From contig JADKIU010000007.1 of assembly GCA_016722565.1 (NCBI GenBank), forward strand, positions 372,001-436,000: a stretch of 64,000 nt of DNA, given 5' to 3'. Within the stretch, counting starts at the first letter, position 1. Every line of letters begins with the position of its first letter. Below the pieces are notes generated by a model, which worked only from the letters and a program-made list of their open reading frames with translations, had not been told where the DNA came from and did not search any database. This DNA comes from Bacteroidota bacterium. GTDB taxonomy: Bacteria; Bacteroidota; Bacteroidia; 2-12-FULL-35-15. Below are positions 25,894 to 35,031 of the stretch, in pieces. Position numbers and translations under genes: made by a program.

Positions 25894-27813
25894 TTATACT
25901 TTGACACCGATGACTAAAATATCATCACACTGCTCTGTACCATCCTTCCACTGTTCGATAAAATTGTCCAAAAACAGGCTTTGTTCTTGCATATTTTTAT
26001 CTCTTATTTTCACTAATAAATTTTTAAAATTTTTTGTCATTAATTTTTTATCATTTATCCCTCCAAATGTATCAGCATAACCATCAGTAAAAATATAGAA
26101 AACATCGCCTTCTTTTAATTTCAACTCGTGTGTTTTAAAATCTTGACTATTCTGTGTATAACCTGCAATGGACATTTTAGTAGGTTCTAATTCAACAATT
26201 TGACTTTCTTCTTTCCTCAATATCCAGATTGGTCTATTTGCCGCAGCATAATTGATAATGAGCGAATCTATGTCGATTGAACAAAGAGCAATGTCCATTC
26301 CATCATAATTATTCATTACTCCTTCACTTTGGCCTAAAGACAATTTTATTTTTTGATTTACTTGTTTTAAGATTTCAGAGGTATCAGAGGTCTCCAATAC
26401 TGTCGAATATAATTTTTCATGAGCCAACATACTTAACAAAGCTCCGGGCACACCATGTCCTGTACAATCTGCTGCTGCTAAAAATATTTTATTGTCATTT
26501 TTTAGAAAAAAATAAAAATCTCCACTCACAATATCTTTGGGTTTGAACAATACAAAGCAGTTATTAAGTGCATCCTGAATTTGCTGAATAGATGGCAGAT
26601 TTGCCTGCTGAATCTTTCGAGCATAATTAAGGCTATCCGTTATTTCTTTATTCTTTCTTGTTAAAGTACTTAGCAATGATTCGGTTTCTACATTCTTGAA
26701 ATTCATGGATACATAATTCGCTACTGATTGTACAAAAAGTGCATCTTCGTATTCCCAATTTTTAATTTCATTCTGATGCTCACAACAAATAAGTCCTATT
26801 TTTTTATTATTTAAAACTATACTACAATCTAACATTGAGTAGATGTTTAAAGGCTTTAAATACGTTTGACCGAATTCGGAAGTTGCTTTATGTGACACAG
26901 CATCATTTGCTGAAATAAAATCATATTCATCTATCGCTTTAAAATAATTTGGATAATCCTTCTCATAAATATCAAAAACAGCATCATCAAAATTATTATT
27001 ATCAATTAACGCTTGCTTTGAAATACACTTTCTATCTTCCGAATACAACCAAATACTTACACGTGTACAATTTAATTTTTCTGAAATTGTTTTTATCGCA
27101 TTATGGTAAACTTCAATAATATTTGTTTTTTGAAAATCGTCAACCACTTCTTTTTTTGAGAGAAGAATTGTCGCTTCACCATACTTTTCTAATCTTTTTC
27201 TTTTCAACAAATTAGTTTCTTGGAGCAATAAATTTTCTTTGTTTAATATCGCTTGTTCTGATATAAAATTATTTAAAACCGCTACTAAATAATACATTAA
27301 AATACTCACCCCAAATACTGCCATTAGGTAATTAGGAGTTGTTGTTTTAATAAAAACATCGTGACTTGAAAACAAGTAATGTAATATATACACAACGAGT
27401 CCAATAGTTAGAGAAATGATATGTTTTTTAGATGCAATAAAACCAACTATGGCAATAAATGGCAATAAAAAGAAAATATTTCTGGCGAATAATTCACCCC
27501 TTGTAAAAAAAATTAACTCACTAAAATTGGAGAAAAAAACATTGTCCACAATAATAGAAAAAAACATGTAGTAGCTGACAATCAAAGTAGATAGAACATA
27601 ATTTCGTTTACTATTTACAACCTGAAGAACAAGTGCAATAGCAATTACACTAATTCCAAAAAAATGAAATTCTAATTGTACAGGCATATATAAATCAAAA
27701 AAGGATACAATATCTATTGTGTATCCCATTAACAAAAGCAAATTTAAAATAAGTGAAATTTTTTGTTTGCCGCTTATATATTTTTGTTCAATTTTAGTGT
27801 TTCCCATATTCAC
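25894..27813 (-). CDS. Membrane-bound SpoIIE-type PP2C phosphatase with GAF domain
   Basis: 639 residues. The N-terminal ~190 residues contain six or so hydrophobic helices. A coiled-coil linker rich in Leu/Lys/Glu (~190-215) follows, then a GAF-like domain (~225-385, with CTRVSIWLYSEDRKC and LICCEHQNE), then a SpoIIE/PP2C phosphatase (~400-639). Phosphatase motifs: DIVSGDFYFFL, AAADCTGHGVPGALLSML, MDIALCSID, FYIFTDGYADTFGG. The metal-binding Asp residues are present. Such proteins usually dephosphorylate anti-sigma-factor antagonists, but no STAS or kinase partner is near. An alternative start is Met3. Monocistronic. Confidence 0.87.
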   Translation of the reverse strand: MNMGNTKIEQKYISGKQKISLILNLLLLMGYTIDIVSFFDLYMPVQLEFHFFGISVIAIALVLQVVNSKRNYVLSTLIVSYYMFFSIIVDNVFFSNFSELIFFTRGELFARNIFFLLPFIAIVGFIASKKHIISLTIGLVVYILHYLFSSHDVFIKTTTPNYLMAVFGVSILMYYLVAVLNNFISEQAILNKENLLLQETNLLKRKRLEKYGEATILLSKKEVVDDFQKTNIIEVYHNAIKTISEKLNCTRVSIWLYSEDRKCISKQALIDNNNFDDAVFDIYEKDYPNYFKAIDEYDFISANDAVSHKATSEFGQTYLKPLNIYSMLDCSIVLNNKKIGLICCEHQNEIKNWEYEDALFVQSVANYVSMNFKNVETESLLSTLTRKNKEITDSLNYARKIQQANLPSIQQIQDALNNCFVLFKPKDIVSGDFYFFLKNDNKIFLAAADCTGHGVPGALLSMLAHEKLYSTVLETSDTSEILKQVNQKIKLSLGQSEGVMNNYDGMDIALCSIDIDSLIINYAAANRPIWILRKEESQIVELEPTKMSIAGYTQNSQDFKTHELKLKEGDVFYIFTDGYADTFGGINDKKLMTKNFKNLLVKIRDKNMQEQSLFLDNFIEQWKDGTEQCDDILVIGVKV

Positions 27814-28156
27814 AATAAGTGCTTTACCATTCTTTTAAACATTCTCGTTTAGATTTGCTACGATACCTTAATTACGAAACATGATTATCAAATATACTCA
27901 AATTTATTTATTGAACCAAGACACCCTATGTTATTCATTTTTTCAAAAAAATCTATGCAAACTTCTGTTGAATAAAAATCATGCTATTTTTTCATATCTT
28001 TTAGGAGCATTCAGAGAGTTGTCAATTCAGTCCGGAAAGGGTGAAGAATGCATCTATCTTTTACCAAGCAATTGCCCCAATATGGTAACACATGAAGTTC
28101 TATAGAACTGAAACTTTATTGTTCTTCTTTAATCACAGAGTAATTCAAGATAGATT
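27814..28156. other. Intergenic region without identified features
   Basis: 343 bp of very AT-rich DNA upstream of the phosphatase gene and downstream of the 158-residue gene. A 74-codon frame at 27881-28105 has no start context or recognisable motif. No convincing terminator or repeat was found. Confidence 0.5.
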
Positions 28157-28633
28157 TTAATCATCCCAATCGTAATTACTATTACCATCAGATGAATCCA
28201 TATCTTTTGTAGCAAATGGAAGTTTTGCATACGTTCCAACGCAATGAAAATTCGTTTTGTCGATTCGTCTATATCGATAATCCAGGCCAATAAAATAGTT
28301 TACCCATCCTGTTGCTTGAAAACCTAAATGCGCCTCCCGCTCTACTTTGTTAAATTCGAAAACCGGACCGAAAGAAATGCCGGCTACACCCACTCCTGTT
28401 TGCACTTCACCGTATAATCGGGTCCGTTTTTTTGAAAACTCTATTCCTCCATCAATACTATAAGGAACATTTTTAATATTCCAATAAGCTACTTCAACTG
28501 CAAATGAGAAATGTCTTTTTTCACCACCAAAATTATAATGAAGCATCGGACCAATTGTCCAAACAGTTTGCGCTAAAGTTTTGAAACTAAAACTTAGCGT
28601 GAATAAAATTATTATTAAACAGATTCGTTTCAT
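28157..28633 (-). CDS. Hypothetical exported protein, possible small beta-barrel
   Basis: 158 residues. A signal peptide at 1-22 (ends KTLAQ) is followed by alternating short strands rich in Gly and aromatics (WTIGPMLHYNFGG, FSFAVEVAYWN, TRLYGEVQTGVGVAGISFGP, WVNYFIGLDYRYRR), as in small outer-membrane barrel or porin-like domains. The acidic tail is DMDSSDGNSNYDWDD. No family is recognised. It stands alone, 107 bp upstream of the recJ stop region. Export is well supported, the barrel call is inference. Confidence 0.7.
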   Translation of the reverse strand: MKRICLIIILFTLSFSFKTLAQTVWTIGPMLHYNFGGEKRHFSFAVEVAYWNIKNVPYSIDGGIEFSKKRTRLYGEVQTGVGVAGISFGPVFEFNKVEREAHLGFQATGWVNYFIGLDYRYRRIDKTNFHCVGTYAKLPFATKDMDSSDGNSNYDWDD

Positions 28634-28740
28634 GGTATAGTCACTAGGGATTAGTATAAAATAATGATCAGCAAATCCTTTATAAATTTAATCCTAAGAA
28701 ATTATATTTCCAAAATTTGAAAATATGTTTTAATATTCCC

Positions 28741-30456
28741 CTACTCCATCTTCATATCCTTCACATTCAATTGAAGTGATACATTTCCATTGTATTCGTT
28801 CTCTTCAATTGCATAACAAGCACTAAATGTTTTTTTGCGCAACACTTCATCAAAATGTTGTGCTTGTGAAAAGGCTATTGCTGAAAATGTTTCTTTTGGC
28901 TTTTCAGCCGATTGAATGTCCATTTTCAAATGGTTGTTTCCTACAATGCGCACATAACCTTTGTCGACAAGATTCTTACTCATGAAAACAGGCGACATGT
29001 TGCCAGGCCCGAAGGGTTCGAACTGCTTTAGGATGCGGAAAAATTTTGGTGTGATGTCGGATAATTTTAATTCAGCATCAATGGCAATTTCCGGAATCAG
29101 CATGTGATCTTGAATGGTTGCTGAAACTACTTCTTCGAATCTTTGTTGAAAAGCAGCCAGATTTTCCATTTTCAAAGTTAATCCTGCTGCGTATTTATGG
29201 CCACCAAATTGTTCCAACAAATCAGAACATGCTTCAATGGCATCGTATACATCAAAATCTTTTACCGAGCGCGCAGAGCCGGTGGCTTTTCCATTCGACT
29301 CGGTGAGAATGATGGTCGGGCGGTAATACCGTTCTATTAAACGAGAAGCTACAATGCCAATCACACCTTTATGCCAATCGGGATGAAACAAGACAGTGGA
29401 TTTGCGATTGATTAATTCAATGCTTCCATCAATCATACTGAAAGCATGTTGTGTGATGCTTACATCGAGTGCTCTGCGTTCGGTGTTGGAAGTATTGATA
29501 TTGATTCCAGATGTTTTTGCATCGGCATGATTATCGGACACCAAAAGGGCAACGGCATTTCTTCCTGTCTCGATTCTTCCTGCAGCATTGATACGCGGAC
29601 CAACAGTAAATACCAACTCATTCATCGTGACTTCTTTTTTGATGTTGGCTAAATCCAAAATTGCTTTGATTCCTTTGCGTGGATTTTTATTGATCTGTTC
29701 CAAACCGAAATAACACAACGCACGATTTTCTCCAACAATCGGAACTAAATCCGAAGCAATGGAAATGGCATTTAAATCAAGGTATTCAGTTAAGTTAGAA
29801 AAAGGAATATTATTTTTTTGAGCATAGGCTTGCACCAATTTAAATCCCACTCCGCAGCCACATAATTCATCAAAAGGATACGAACAGTCGGCACGTTTCG
29901 GATCTAAAATTGCAACCGCTTTGGGAAGTGTATCGCCTGGACGATGGTGATCACAAATAATAAAATCGATGTTGCGTTCATTGGCATAATCCACTTTATC
30001 AATGGCTTTTATTCCACAATCGAGTGCAATGATTAAGGAGAAATTATTTTCTTTGGCAAAATCAATTCCCATAAAAGAAATCCCATAACCTTCGGTATAT
30101 CGATCGGGAATGTAATAATCAACCAGCCCTTCCGAATCGGGTAAATTTTTCAGAAAAGAATATACCAATGCAACAGCTGTTGTTCCATCCACATCATAAT
30201 CACCAAAAACTAGAATTTTTTCTTTGGCAAGAATGGCCTTTTCCAGTCGGGCAATGGCAATGTCCATGTCCTTCATTAAAAAAGGATCGTGCAAATCATC
30301 TAATGAAGGACGGAAAAATTTTTTCGCATCATCATAGGTTTTAATATCGCGCTGCACCAATAAATTTGCCAACACCTTCTCAATCTTCAATTCTTCCGCC
30401 AAGCGATTTACAATCGTTTCATCAGCACTTGAATTTATACTCCACCGTTTTTCCAT
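28741..30456 (-). CDS. recJ: Single-stranded-DNA-specific exonuclease RecJ
   Basis: 571 residues, 5'-3' ssDNA exonuclease of recombination and mismatch repair. DHH-family motifs are in order: FGDYDVDGTTA (Asp86, Asp88, Asp90), ALDCG (Asp146), ICDHHRPGD (Asp169-His170-His171), LDPKRADCSYPF, then the DHHA1 part with GSARS and EQFGGHKYAAGLTL, and a C-terminal OB-like domain from ~460. The length is normal. Its promoter region holds two direct repeats. The start MEKRWSIN agrees with the usual N-terminus (KRW). Confidence 0.95.
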   Translation of the reverse strand: MEKRWSINSSADETIVNRLAEELKIEKVLANLLVQRDIKTYDDAKKFFRPSLDDLHDPFLMKDMDIAIARLEKAILAKEKILVFGDYDVDGTTAVALVYSFLKNLPDSEGLVDYYIPDRYTEGYGISFMGIDFAKENNFSLIIALDCGIKAIDKVDYANERNIDFIICDHHRPGDTLPKAVAILDPKRADCSYPFDELCGCGVGFKLVQAYAQKNNIPFSNLTEYLDLNAISIASDLVPIVGENRALCYFGLEQINKNPRKGIKAILDLANIKKEVTMNELVFTVGPRINAAGRIETGRNAVALLVSDNHADAKTSGININTSNTERRALDVSITQHAFSMIDGSIELINRKSTVLFHPDWHKGVIGIVASRLIERYYRPTIILTESNGKATGSARSVKDFDVYDAIEACSDLLEQFGGHKYAAGLTLKMENLAAFQQRFEEVVSATIQDHMLIPEIAIDAELKLSDITPKFFRILKQFEPFGPGNMSPVFMSKNLVDKGYVRIVGNNHLKMDIQSAEKPKETFSAIAFSQAQHFDEVLRKKTFSACYAIEENEYNGNVSLQLNVKDMKME

Positions 30457-30488
30457 ATAATGATTATCGTTCTATTCATAATTTTTAC

Positions 30489-30528
30489 CGCTGAGGTCGC
30501 TGAGTTTTTTCGCTGAGGTCGCTGAGTT
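30489..30528. repeat. Two 18-bp direct repeats CGCTGAGGTCGCTGAGTT
   Basis: Identical copies at 30489-30506 and 30511-30528 are separated by TTTT and followed by the related TCTCTGCGGCTCTC. They lie in the 201-bp gap between the divergent genes recJ and the CotH-like gene. No reading frame. Confidence 0.7.
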
Positions 30529-30611
30529 CTCTGCGGCTCTCCTTTTTTCTCCTATATCTCTGTAGTAAAATTTCATCAAAATTACTCAATTCACCCTCTC
30601 TTCCACACCTC

Positions 30612-30642
30612 TTGGCAAATTGTTAATTTAATCTTACTTTTA
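30612..30642 (+). promoter_or_regulatory. Probable promoter of the CotH-like gene
   Basis: TTG at 30612-30614 and TACTTTTA at 30635-30642 are 20 nt apart, close to the -33/-7 consensus TTTG...TAnnTTTG. The start codon is 16 nt further on. Confidence 0.4.
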
Positions 30643-30657
30643 TGTAAAATTAAACAA

Positions 30658-32736
30658 ATGAAGAAGATTACCCTGCTAACTATTTTAGTATTCTCAATAT
30701 TATCCGGAAAATCGCAAACCTACACCAGTACTGCCGGAGGCCCTATCCCCGATGGCGGACCGATGGTGAATTTCCCGATGACCATTTCCGGATTGAGTCC
30801 GGCTACCATCGATACGATTTTTGGTATTGAAACCATTTGTTTTAACATTGTTCACCCTTGGGTAGCCGATTTAAATATTTCGTTGCAATCACCGGATGGT
30901 ACCATTGTGGATTTATCCATTGCCAATGGCGGAAGCGGAGATGATTATATCAATACCTGCTTGAATGCATTTGCCACCAACTCGATTGTTACTGCTGGTG
31001 CGCCCTTCACAGGTACTTTTCGTCCGCAAGGATTTATTGGCGCGTTTAACAACGGACAAAATGCAAACGGAGTGTGGAAACTTTTGATACAAGATACTTA
31101 CGGAGCGGATGCCGGAAACTTAATTGATTGGAGCATTACCTTTGGCAACACGCCTGCTCATCCGTTCAATTTCTCTTCATCAAACTTACCGATTGTTGTT
31201 GTCAACACCGGTGGGATGGTCATTCCCAATGAACCGAAATTGGCGGCTCAAATGGGAATTATCTTCAATGGTATCGGTGTTAGAAATTATCTAACCGACC
31301 CTTTTAACAATTACAACAATAAAATTGGTATTGAAACACGTGGCTCCAGCTCATCTGGATTTCCACAAAAAACGTATGGTTTCGAAACAAGAGACAATCT
31401 CGGAATTAAAAAAGATACCATGCTCTTAGGAATGCCGGAAGAGCACGATTGGATATTATATGCTCCTTACGATGATAAAACGTGTATGCGCAACGTATTG
31501 ACATACGACATTGCCAACAAAACAGGACGTTATGCATCCCGCACACAATTTTGTGAATTGTTGATTAATGGACAATATCAAGGCATTTATGTGTTGATGG
31601 AAAAAGTAAAAAGAGATTCGAACAGAGTGAGCATTGCAAAATTAGATCCGACAGAAATCAGCGGAGATGATTTAACAGGTGGATATATTATTAAAGTTGA
31701 CCGAGATGATGGACCAGGAAGTTATTGGACATCTCCGTATACTTCTCCAACCGGATCGCCCATCAATTATGTGCATGTATATCCTGAAAACGGAACAATC
31801 GCTCCTCAGCAACGAAATTACATCATGGCTTATGTGGACACGGTAGAAGATGTGTTGGCGAGTCCGACATTTAACGACCCCGTAAATGGCTATAGCAAAT
31901 ACATGGGTGTTAATACCTTTATTGATTATTTTATTCTGAATGAAATCAGTAAAAATGTGGATGGCTACAGGTTGAGTACATATTTTTATAAAGACAAACA
32001 AAGTAAAGGTGGCAAGCTAAAAGCCGGACCGGCATGGGATTTCAACCTTGCCTGGTGGAATGCTGATTATTGTGCAGGAAACATCACTTCAGGCTGGGCC
32101 TATGATTTCCCTTCTGTTTGCAGTGGTGATGGATGGCAACCAAATTTTTGGTGGGCACGTTTGTTACAAGATCCGAACTATGTTGCACAATTGCATTGCC
32201 GTTGGGATGAGCTACGTTTAACAACGTTGAGCATTCCTGTTTTAAATAATTATGTGGATTCATTGGCTACATATTTAGATGAAGCACAAGGCCGTCATTT
32301 CACCGCTTGGCCGATTTTAGGAATTTATACCTGGCCAAACCCAAGTCCGATCCCAGCTGATTATCCTGGAGAAATAGCTGCCATTAAAACGTGGATCAAC
32401 GATCGTATCTTATGGATGGATGCGAATTTACCGGGAACATGCAATGTGAATGTCAATGAAAATGTATTGACAGAACACAACTTCACGGTTTATCCAAATC
32501 CATTTTCGAATGCATTAAAAATGAGTTTTTATTTACCAAGTTCACAAAGCATACAACTTGAATTAACGGATGTAATGGGAAGAGTGGTGAAACAAATTGA
32601 GAAAAAGGACTATCCAGAAGGAGAAAACACTTTGGAAATCGACCTGAATTCAACCTCCCTGAAAAATGGGATGTACCTGTTGAATATTGTTACTGATAAG
32701 GGGATTTTGGTGAAAAAGGTAACGAAAATGGAATAG
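30658..32736 (+). CDS. CotH kinase-family protein with P domain and T9SS sorting domain
   Basis: 692 residues, secreted through T9SS. A signal peptide (1-19, ends GKSQ) is followed by a proprotein convertase P-domain (~40-165: VHPWVADLNISLQSPDGT, GVWKLLIQDTYGADAG, LIDWSITF). A CotH kinase-like domain (~195-590) has ETRGSSSSGFPQKTYGFE, LLGMPEEHDWILYAPYDDKT, GQYQGIYVLMEKVKRDSNRV, GGYIIKVDRDD and GPAWDFNLAWWN; the last gives the likely metal-binding Asp. A type A sorting domain (~605-692, VYPNPFSNALKM to VKKVTKME) ends the protein. CotH proteins phosphorylate other secreted proteins in spore formers; here the target is unknown. Monocistronic and followed by a family II repeat. Confidence 0.9.
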   Translation: MKKITLLTILVFSILSGKSQTYTSTAGGPIPDGGPMVNFPMTISGLSPATIDTIFGIETICFNIVHPWVADLNISLQSPDGTIVDLSIANGGSGDDYINTCLNAFATNSIVTAGAPFTGTFRPQGFIGAFNNGQNANGVWKLLIQDTYGADAGNLIDWSITFGNTPAHPFNFSSSNLPIVVVNTGGMVIPNEPKLAAQMGIIFNGIGVRNYLTDPFNNYNNKIGIETRGSSSSGFPQKTYGFETRDNLGIKKDTMLLGMPEEHDWILYAPYDDKTCMRNVLTYDIANKTGRYASRTQFCELLINGQYQGIYVLMEKVKRDSNRVSIAKLDPTEISGDDLTGGYIIKVDRDDGPGSYWTSPYTSPTGSPINYVHVYPENGTIAPQQRNYIMAYVDTVEDVLASPTFNDPVNGYSKYMGVNTFIDYFILNEISKNVDGYRLSTYFYKDKQSKGGKLKAGPAWDFNLAWWNADYCAGNITSGWAYDFPSVCSGDGWQPNFWWARLLQDPNYVAQLHCRWDELRLTTLSIPVLNNYVDSLATYLDEAQGRHFTAWPILGIYTWPNPSPIPADYPGEIAAIKTWINDRILWMDANLPGTCNVNVNENVLTEHNFTVYPNPFSNALKMSFYLPSSQSIQLELTDVMGRVVKQIEKKDYPEGENTLEIDLNSTSLKNGMYLLNIVTDKGILVKKVTKME

Positions 32737-32760
32737 TCGTACTGCCACCAGCCAAATCAT

Positions 32761-32900
32761 AACCACATAGATACATAGGCTGGGATTGGTTTTGAAGGCA
32801 AAAAAGAGAAATACATAGGAAAAATCGTTTAGCGATTTTTCCTATGTATTTCTCTTTTAGAGCAAGTAGACTCCTTACTTTTCTATGTTTCTATGTGGTT
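32761..32900. repeat. Inverted-repeat element, family II, copy 1
   Basis: A 140-bp element with ends AACCACATAGATACATAG and CTATGTTTCTATGTGGTT. Inside is a perfect 26-bp hairpin (32802-32827 with 32833-32858, 5-nt loop). No reading frame. It shares its ends with the element at 42115-42240. The hairpin would also be able to stop transcription from the CotH-like gene. Confidence 0.8.
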
Positions 32901-32959
32901 AAAATACCCTGTTTAAGGTATTGAATTACCCCATGAATTTCCCCAATTTTGTAGGGTAA

Positions 32960-33130
32960 ATGAATCCGACACCGAACCTCTATTTTATTCAACAAGCCAT
33001 TACGGAAGAAGTGGTTAACAATTTATGGGCATTTTATCCGGAAACGATGGAATGTAAAAAGTTGAAGAAAAAATGTTGTAAAAATTATAAAAAGGAAAAA
33101 CGTTGTAAACGTTGTCCGATGCATTCGTAG
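32960..33130 (+). CDS. Small Cys-rich basic protein
   Basis: A 56-residue frame from ATG 32960. The first half is MNPTPNLYFIQQAITEEVVN and a hydrophobic/acidic helix. The second half is very basic with paired cysteines: MECKKLKKKCCKNYKKEKR, then CKRCPMHS. The six Cys (32, 39, 40, 49, 52, plus spacing to His55) suggest a zinc-binding knuckle. Codon use is like its neighbours and it fills the only long non-repeat gap here. I do not know a named family. Coding is likely from the clean composition shift; the function is unknown. Confidence 0.6.
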   Translation: MNPTPNLYFIQQAITEEVVNNLWAFYPETMECKKLKKKCCKNYKKEKRCKRCPMHS

Positions 33131-33173
33131 CTCTCATTTTCAATTACAAACCACCACCCACTTAGTCACCTAG

Positions 33174-33929
33174 TCACTTCTTCAACTCCCCATTTTTATA
33201 CTTCTCTACTTTTATCACTTTTCCGGTTTCATCCAACTCTTTCCAATCTCCTTCTTTTTTACCATGAATGTATTTTCCTGAAATTTTTAATTTTCCACTT
33301 TCAAAATATTCTTTGTATTCGCCTTCTTCCAAATTGTTTACAAAATTTACTTCTGAGTTGATTTTCCCGTTTTTATACAATGCTTTTTGAATGCCTTCCA
33401 AAGAACCATTCTTGTAATGATATTCTATACTTACTTGTCCTTCCGGATAAAACCATTTTGCAACACCATCCCGTACATTGTTTTTATAAGTTCCTTCTTC
33501 TTGAATTTTTCCATCCGAATAATATATTTTTTTCACGCCATCCAACTTTCCCATTTTATATTCCGTTTCGGATTTCAACTTTGCGGTGGAATGATACGAC
33601 ATGCTTTTCCCATCCAACGTATCGTTGACATACGACTCTTTTAGGTAATAGTATCCCGACTTATCAATCAACACATAAATGCCATTGAGCTTTCCGTTTT
33701 TGTATTGTCCGATGTTACTGATCACGCCATTTGCATGATAGCAGACCCACTGTCCTTCTTTCTTCCCATCTTCGTAATAACCATAACATTGGTTTTGAAC
33801 CATCTGTTCTTTCCACAGGCCAATTTTTTTGCCGGCATTGTTTGTTTTATTGGTATCGCCAACAAGCACAATTGCATTCAATGATACTGTGAGAAAAAAT
33901 ATTGAAATTAGTACTAGAATTTTTTTCAT
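33174..33929 (-). CDS. MORN-repeat (YwqK-like) exported protein
   Basis: 251 residues with a signal peptide (~1-19, ends SLNA). The rest is built from about nine repeats of ~22 residues in the pattern G.W..Y...G.....G.Y.NGK..G, for example EGQWVCYHANGVISNIGQYK, DGVKKIYYSDGKIQEEGTYK and EGEYKEYFESGKLKISGKYI. These MORN-variant repeats are often annotated as toxin-antitoxin YwqK antitoxin, but a signal peptide and no partner toxin argue against that role. It lies 34 bp downstream of corA on the same strand and may be read through from rsmI-corA. Confidence 0.85.
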   Translation of the reverse strand: MKKILVLISIFFLTVSLNAIVLVGDTNKTNNAGKKIGLWKEQMVQNQCYGYYEDGKKEGQWVCYHANGVISNIGQYKNGKLNGIYVLIDKSGYYYLKESYVNDTLDGKSMSYHSTAKLKSETEYKMGKLDGVKKIYYSDGKIQEEGTYKNNVRDGVAKWFYPEGQVSIEYHYKNGSLEGIQKALYKNGKINSEVNFVNNLEEGEYKEYFESGKLKISGKYIHGKKEGDWKELDETGKVIKVEKYKNGELKK

Positions 33930-33963
33930 GTAATTTGTTTTTAAATCAGTGTTTTGCTTTTGG

Positions 33964-35022
33964 TTACAACCATTTCTTTTTTCTAAAATACACCACCATC
34001 GAAATCATCATCACCAACATCACCACCCAAGCGAACGTGTAGCCCCAAGCATGTCCCCACTTACTATGAATTTCAGGCATAAACTCAAAATTCATTCCAT
34101 ATACTCCGGCAACAAATGTTACCGGAACGAAAATGGTTGTGATGATGGTTAATACTTTCATCACTTCATTCATTTTGTTGCTGACACTCGACAAATAAAT
34201 ATCCATCATCCCGGAAAGCAAATCACGATAGGTTTCAACGGTATCAATTACACGAATGGTATGATCGTGTACATCTCGCAAATAAATGTCGGTGGTTGGT
34301 TTAATCAATTCTGTTTCGCAGCGTTCCATATTGTTAATCAATTCGCGCATTGGCCAAACGGATTTTCTTAAATAAATCATTTCTCGCTTCATGTCATGCA
34401 ATTGGCGCATGGTTTCTTTCGTGGGTTCATCAATCAAATCTTCTTCCAAGGCTTCAATTCGATCTCCGATTTTTTCAAGAATCCCGAAATAGCAATCCAC
34501 AACAGCATCCACCAGCGCATACGCTAAATAATCGGCACCCATTTTACGGATGCGACCTTTCCCCAAACGAATTCGATTTCTAATCAATTCAAATGCATCA
34601 CCACCTTGCGCTTCCTGAAAAGAAATGACCATTCCATCCATCAGCACCACACTTAACTGCTCTGCTTGTAATTCAGCATCGTAATAAAGCATTTTCATAA
34701 TCGCAACAACATAGTTGTCGTAATCTTCAAACTTCGGTCGCTGATTCGTATTTACAATATCTTCGAGTGTAAGCGGATGAATGTTAAATCGTTTCCCAAC
34801 CGCGTCAATGAATTCAACATTGTGAATGCCATCAACATTTATCCAACGTACCAATTTAGGATCAACATGATCCAGACATTCGGATAAATCATAAAATTCT
34901 TTTTCTATAAACTCCGTCTCGTTGAATTCAATTAAAGAGATCTTCACACGATCGGTTTGTTTGTCGCCCAAGTAAACTAAGGTTCCCGGAGGTGCGCCTG
35001 TTTTATTCGTTTTATCTACCAT
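33964..35022 (-). CDS. corA: Magnesium/cobalt transporter CorA
   Basis: 352 residues, inner-membrane divalent metal channel that works as a pentamer. A long cytoplasmic N-terminal funnel (~1-285) with acidic helices is followed by two C-terminal transmembrane helices. The signature YGMNFEFMPE (GMN at 309-311) closes helix 1, and the protein ends in the basic RKKKWL. Length and motif are normal. It begins 9 bp after the rsmI stop, so rsmI-corA is an operon, perhaps including the MORN gene. Confidence 0.95.
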   Translation of the reverse strand: MVDKTNKTGAPPGTLVYLGDKQTDRVKISLIEFNETEFIEKEFYDLSECLDHVDPKLVRWINVDGIHNVEFIDAVGKRFNIHPLTLEDIVNTNQRPKFEDYDNYVVAIMKMLYYDAELQAEQLSVVLMDGMVISFQEAQGGDAFELIRNRIRLGKGRIRKMGADYLAYALVDAVVDCYFGILEKIGDRIEALEEDLIDEPTKETMRQLHDMKREMIYLRKSVWPMRELINNMERCETELIKPTTDIYLRDVHDHTIRVIDTVETYRDLLSGMMDIYLSSVSNKMNEVMKVLTIITTIFVPVTFVAGVYGMNFEFMPEIHSKWGHAWGYTFAWVVMLVMMISMVVYFRKKKWL

Positions 35023-35031
35023 GTAGTAAAA

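Noticed and set aside
27881..28105. A 74-codon plus-strand frame in the gap upstream of the phosphatase gene
   Set aside because: Low-complexity AT-rich composition, no homologous motif, no promoter or terminator.
30489..30528. CRISPR-like direct repeats
   Set aside because: Only two units, 4-nt spacer, no array and no cas genes.
33174..33929. Toxin-antitoxin module around the YwqK-like proteins
   Set aside because: Both MORN proteins (33174-33929 and 52777-53223) have export signals and no toxin gene beside them.
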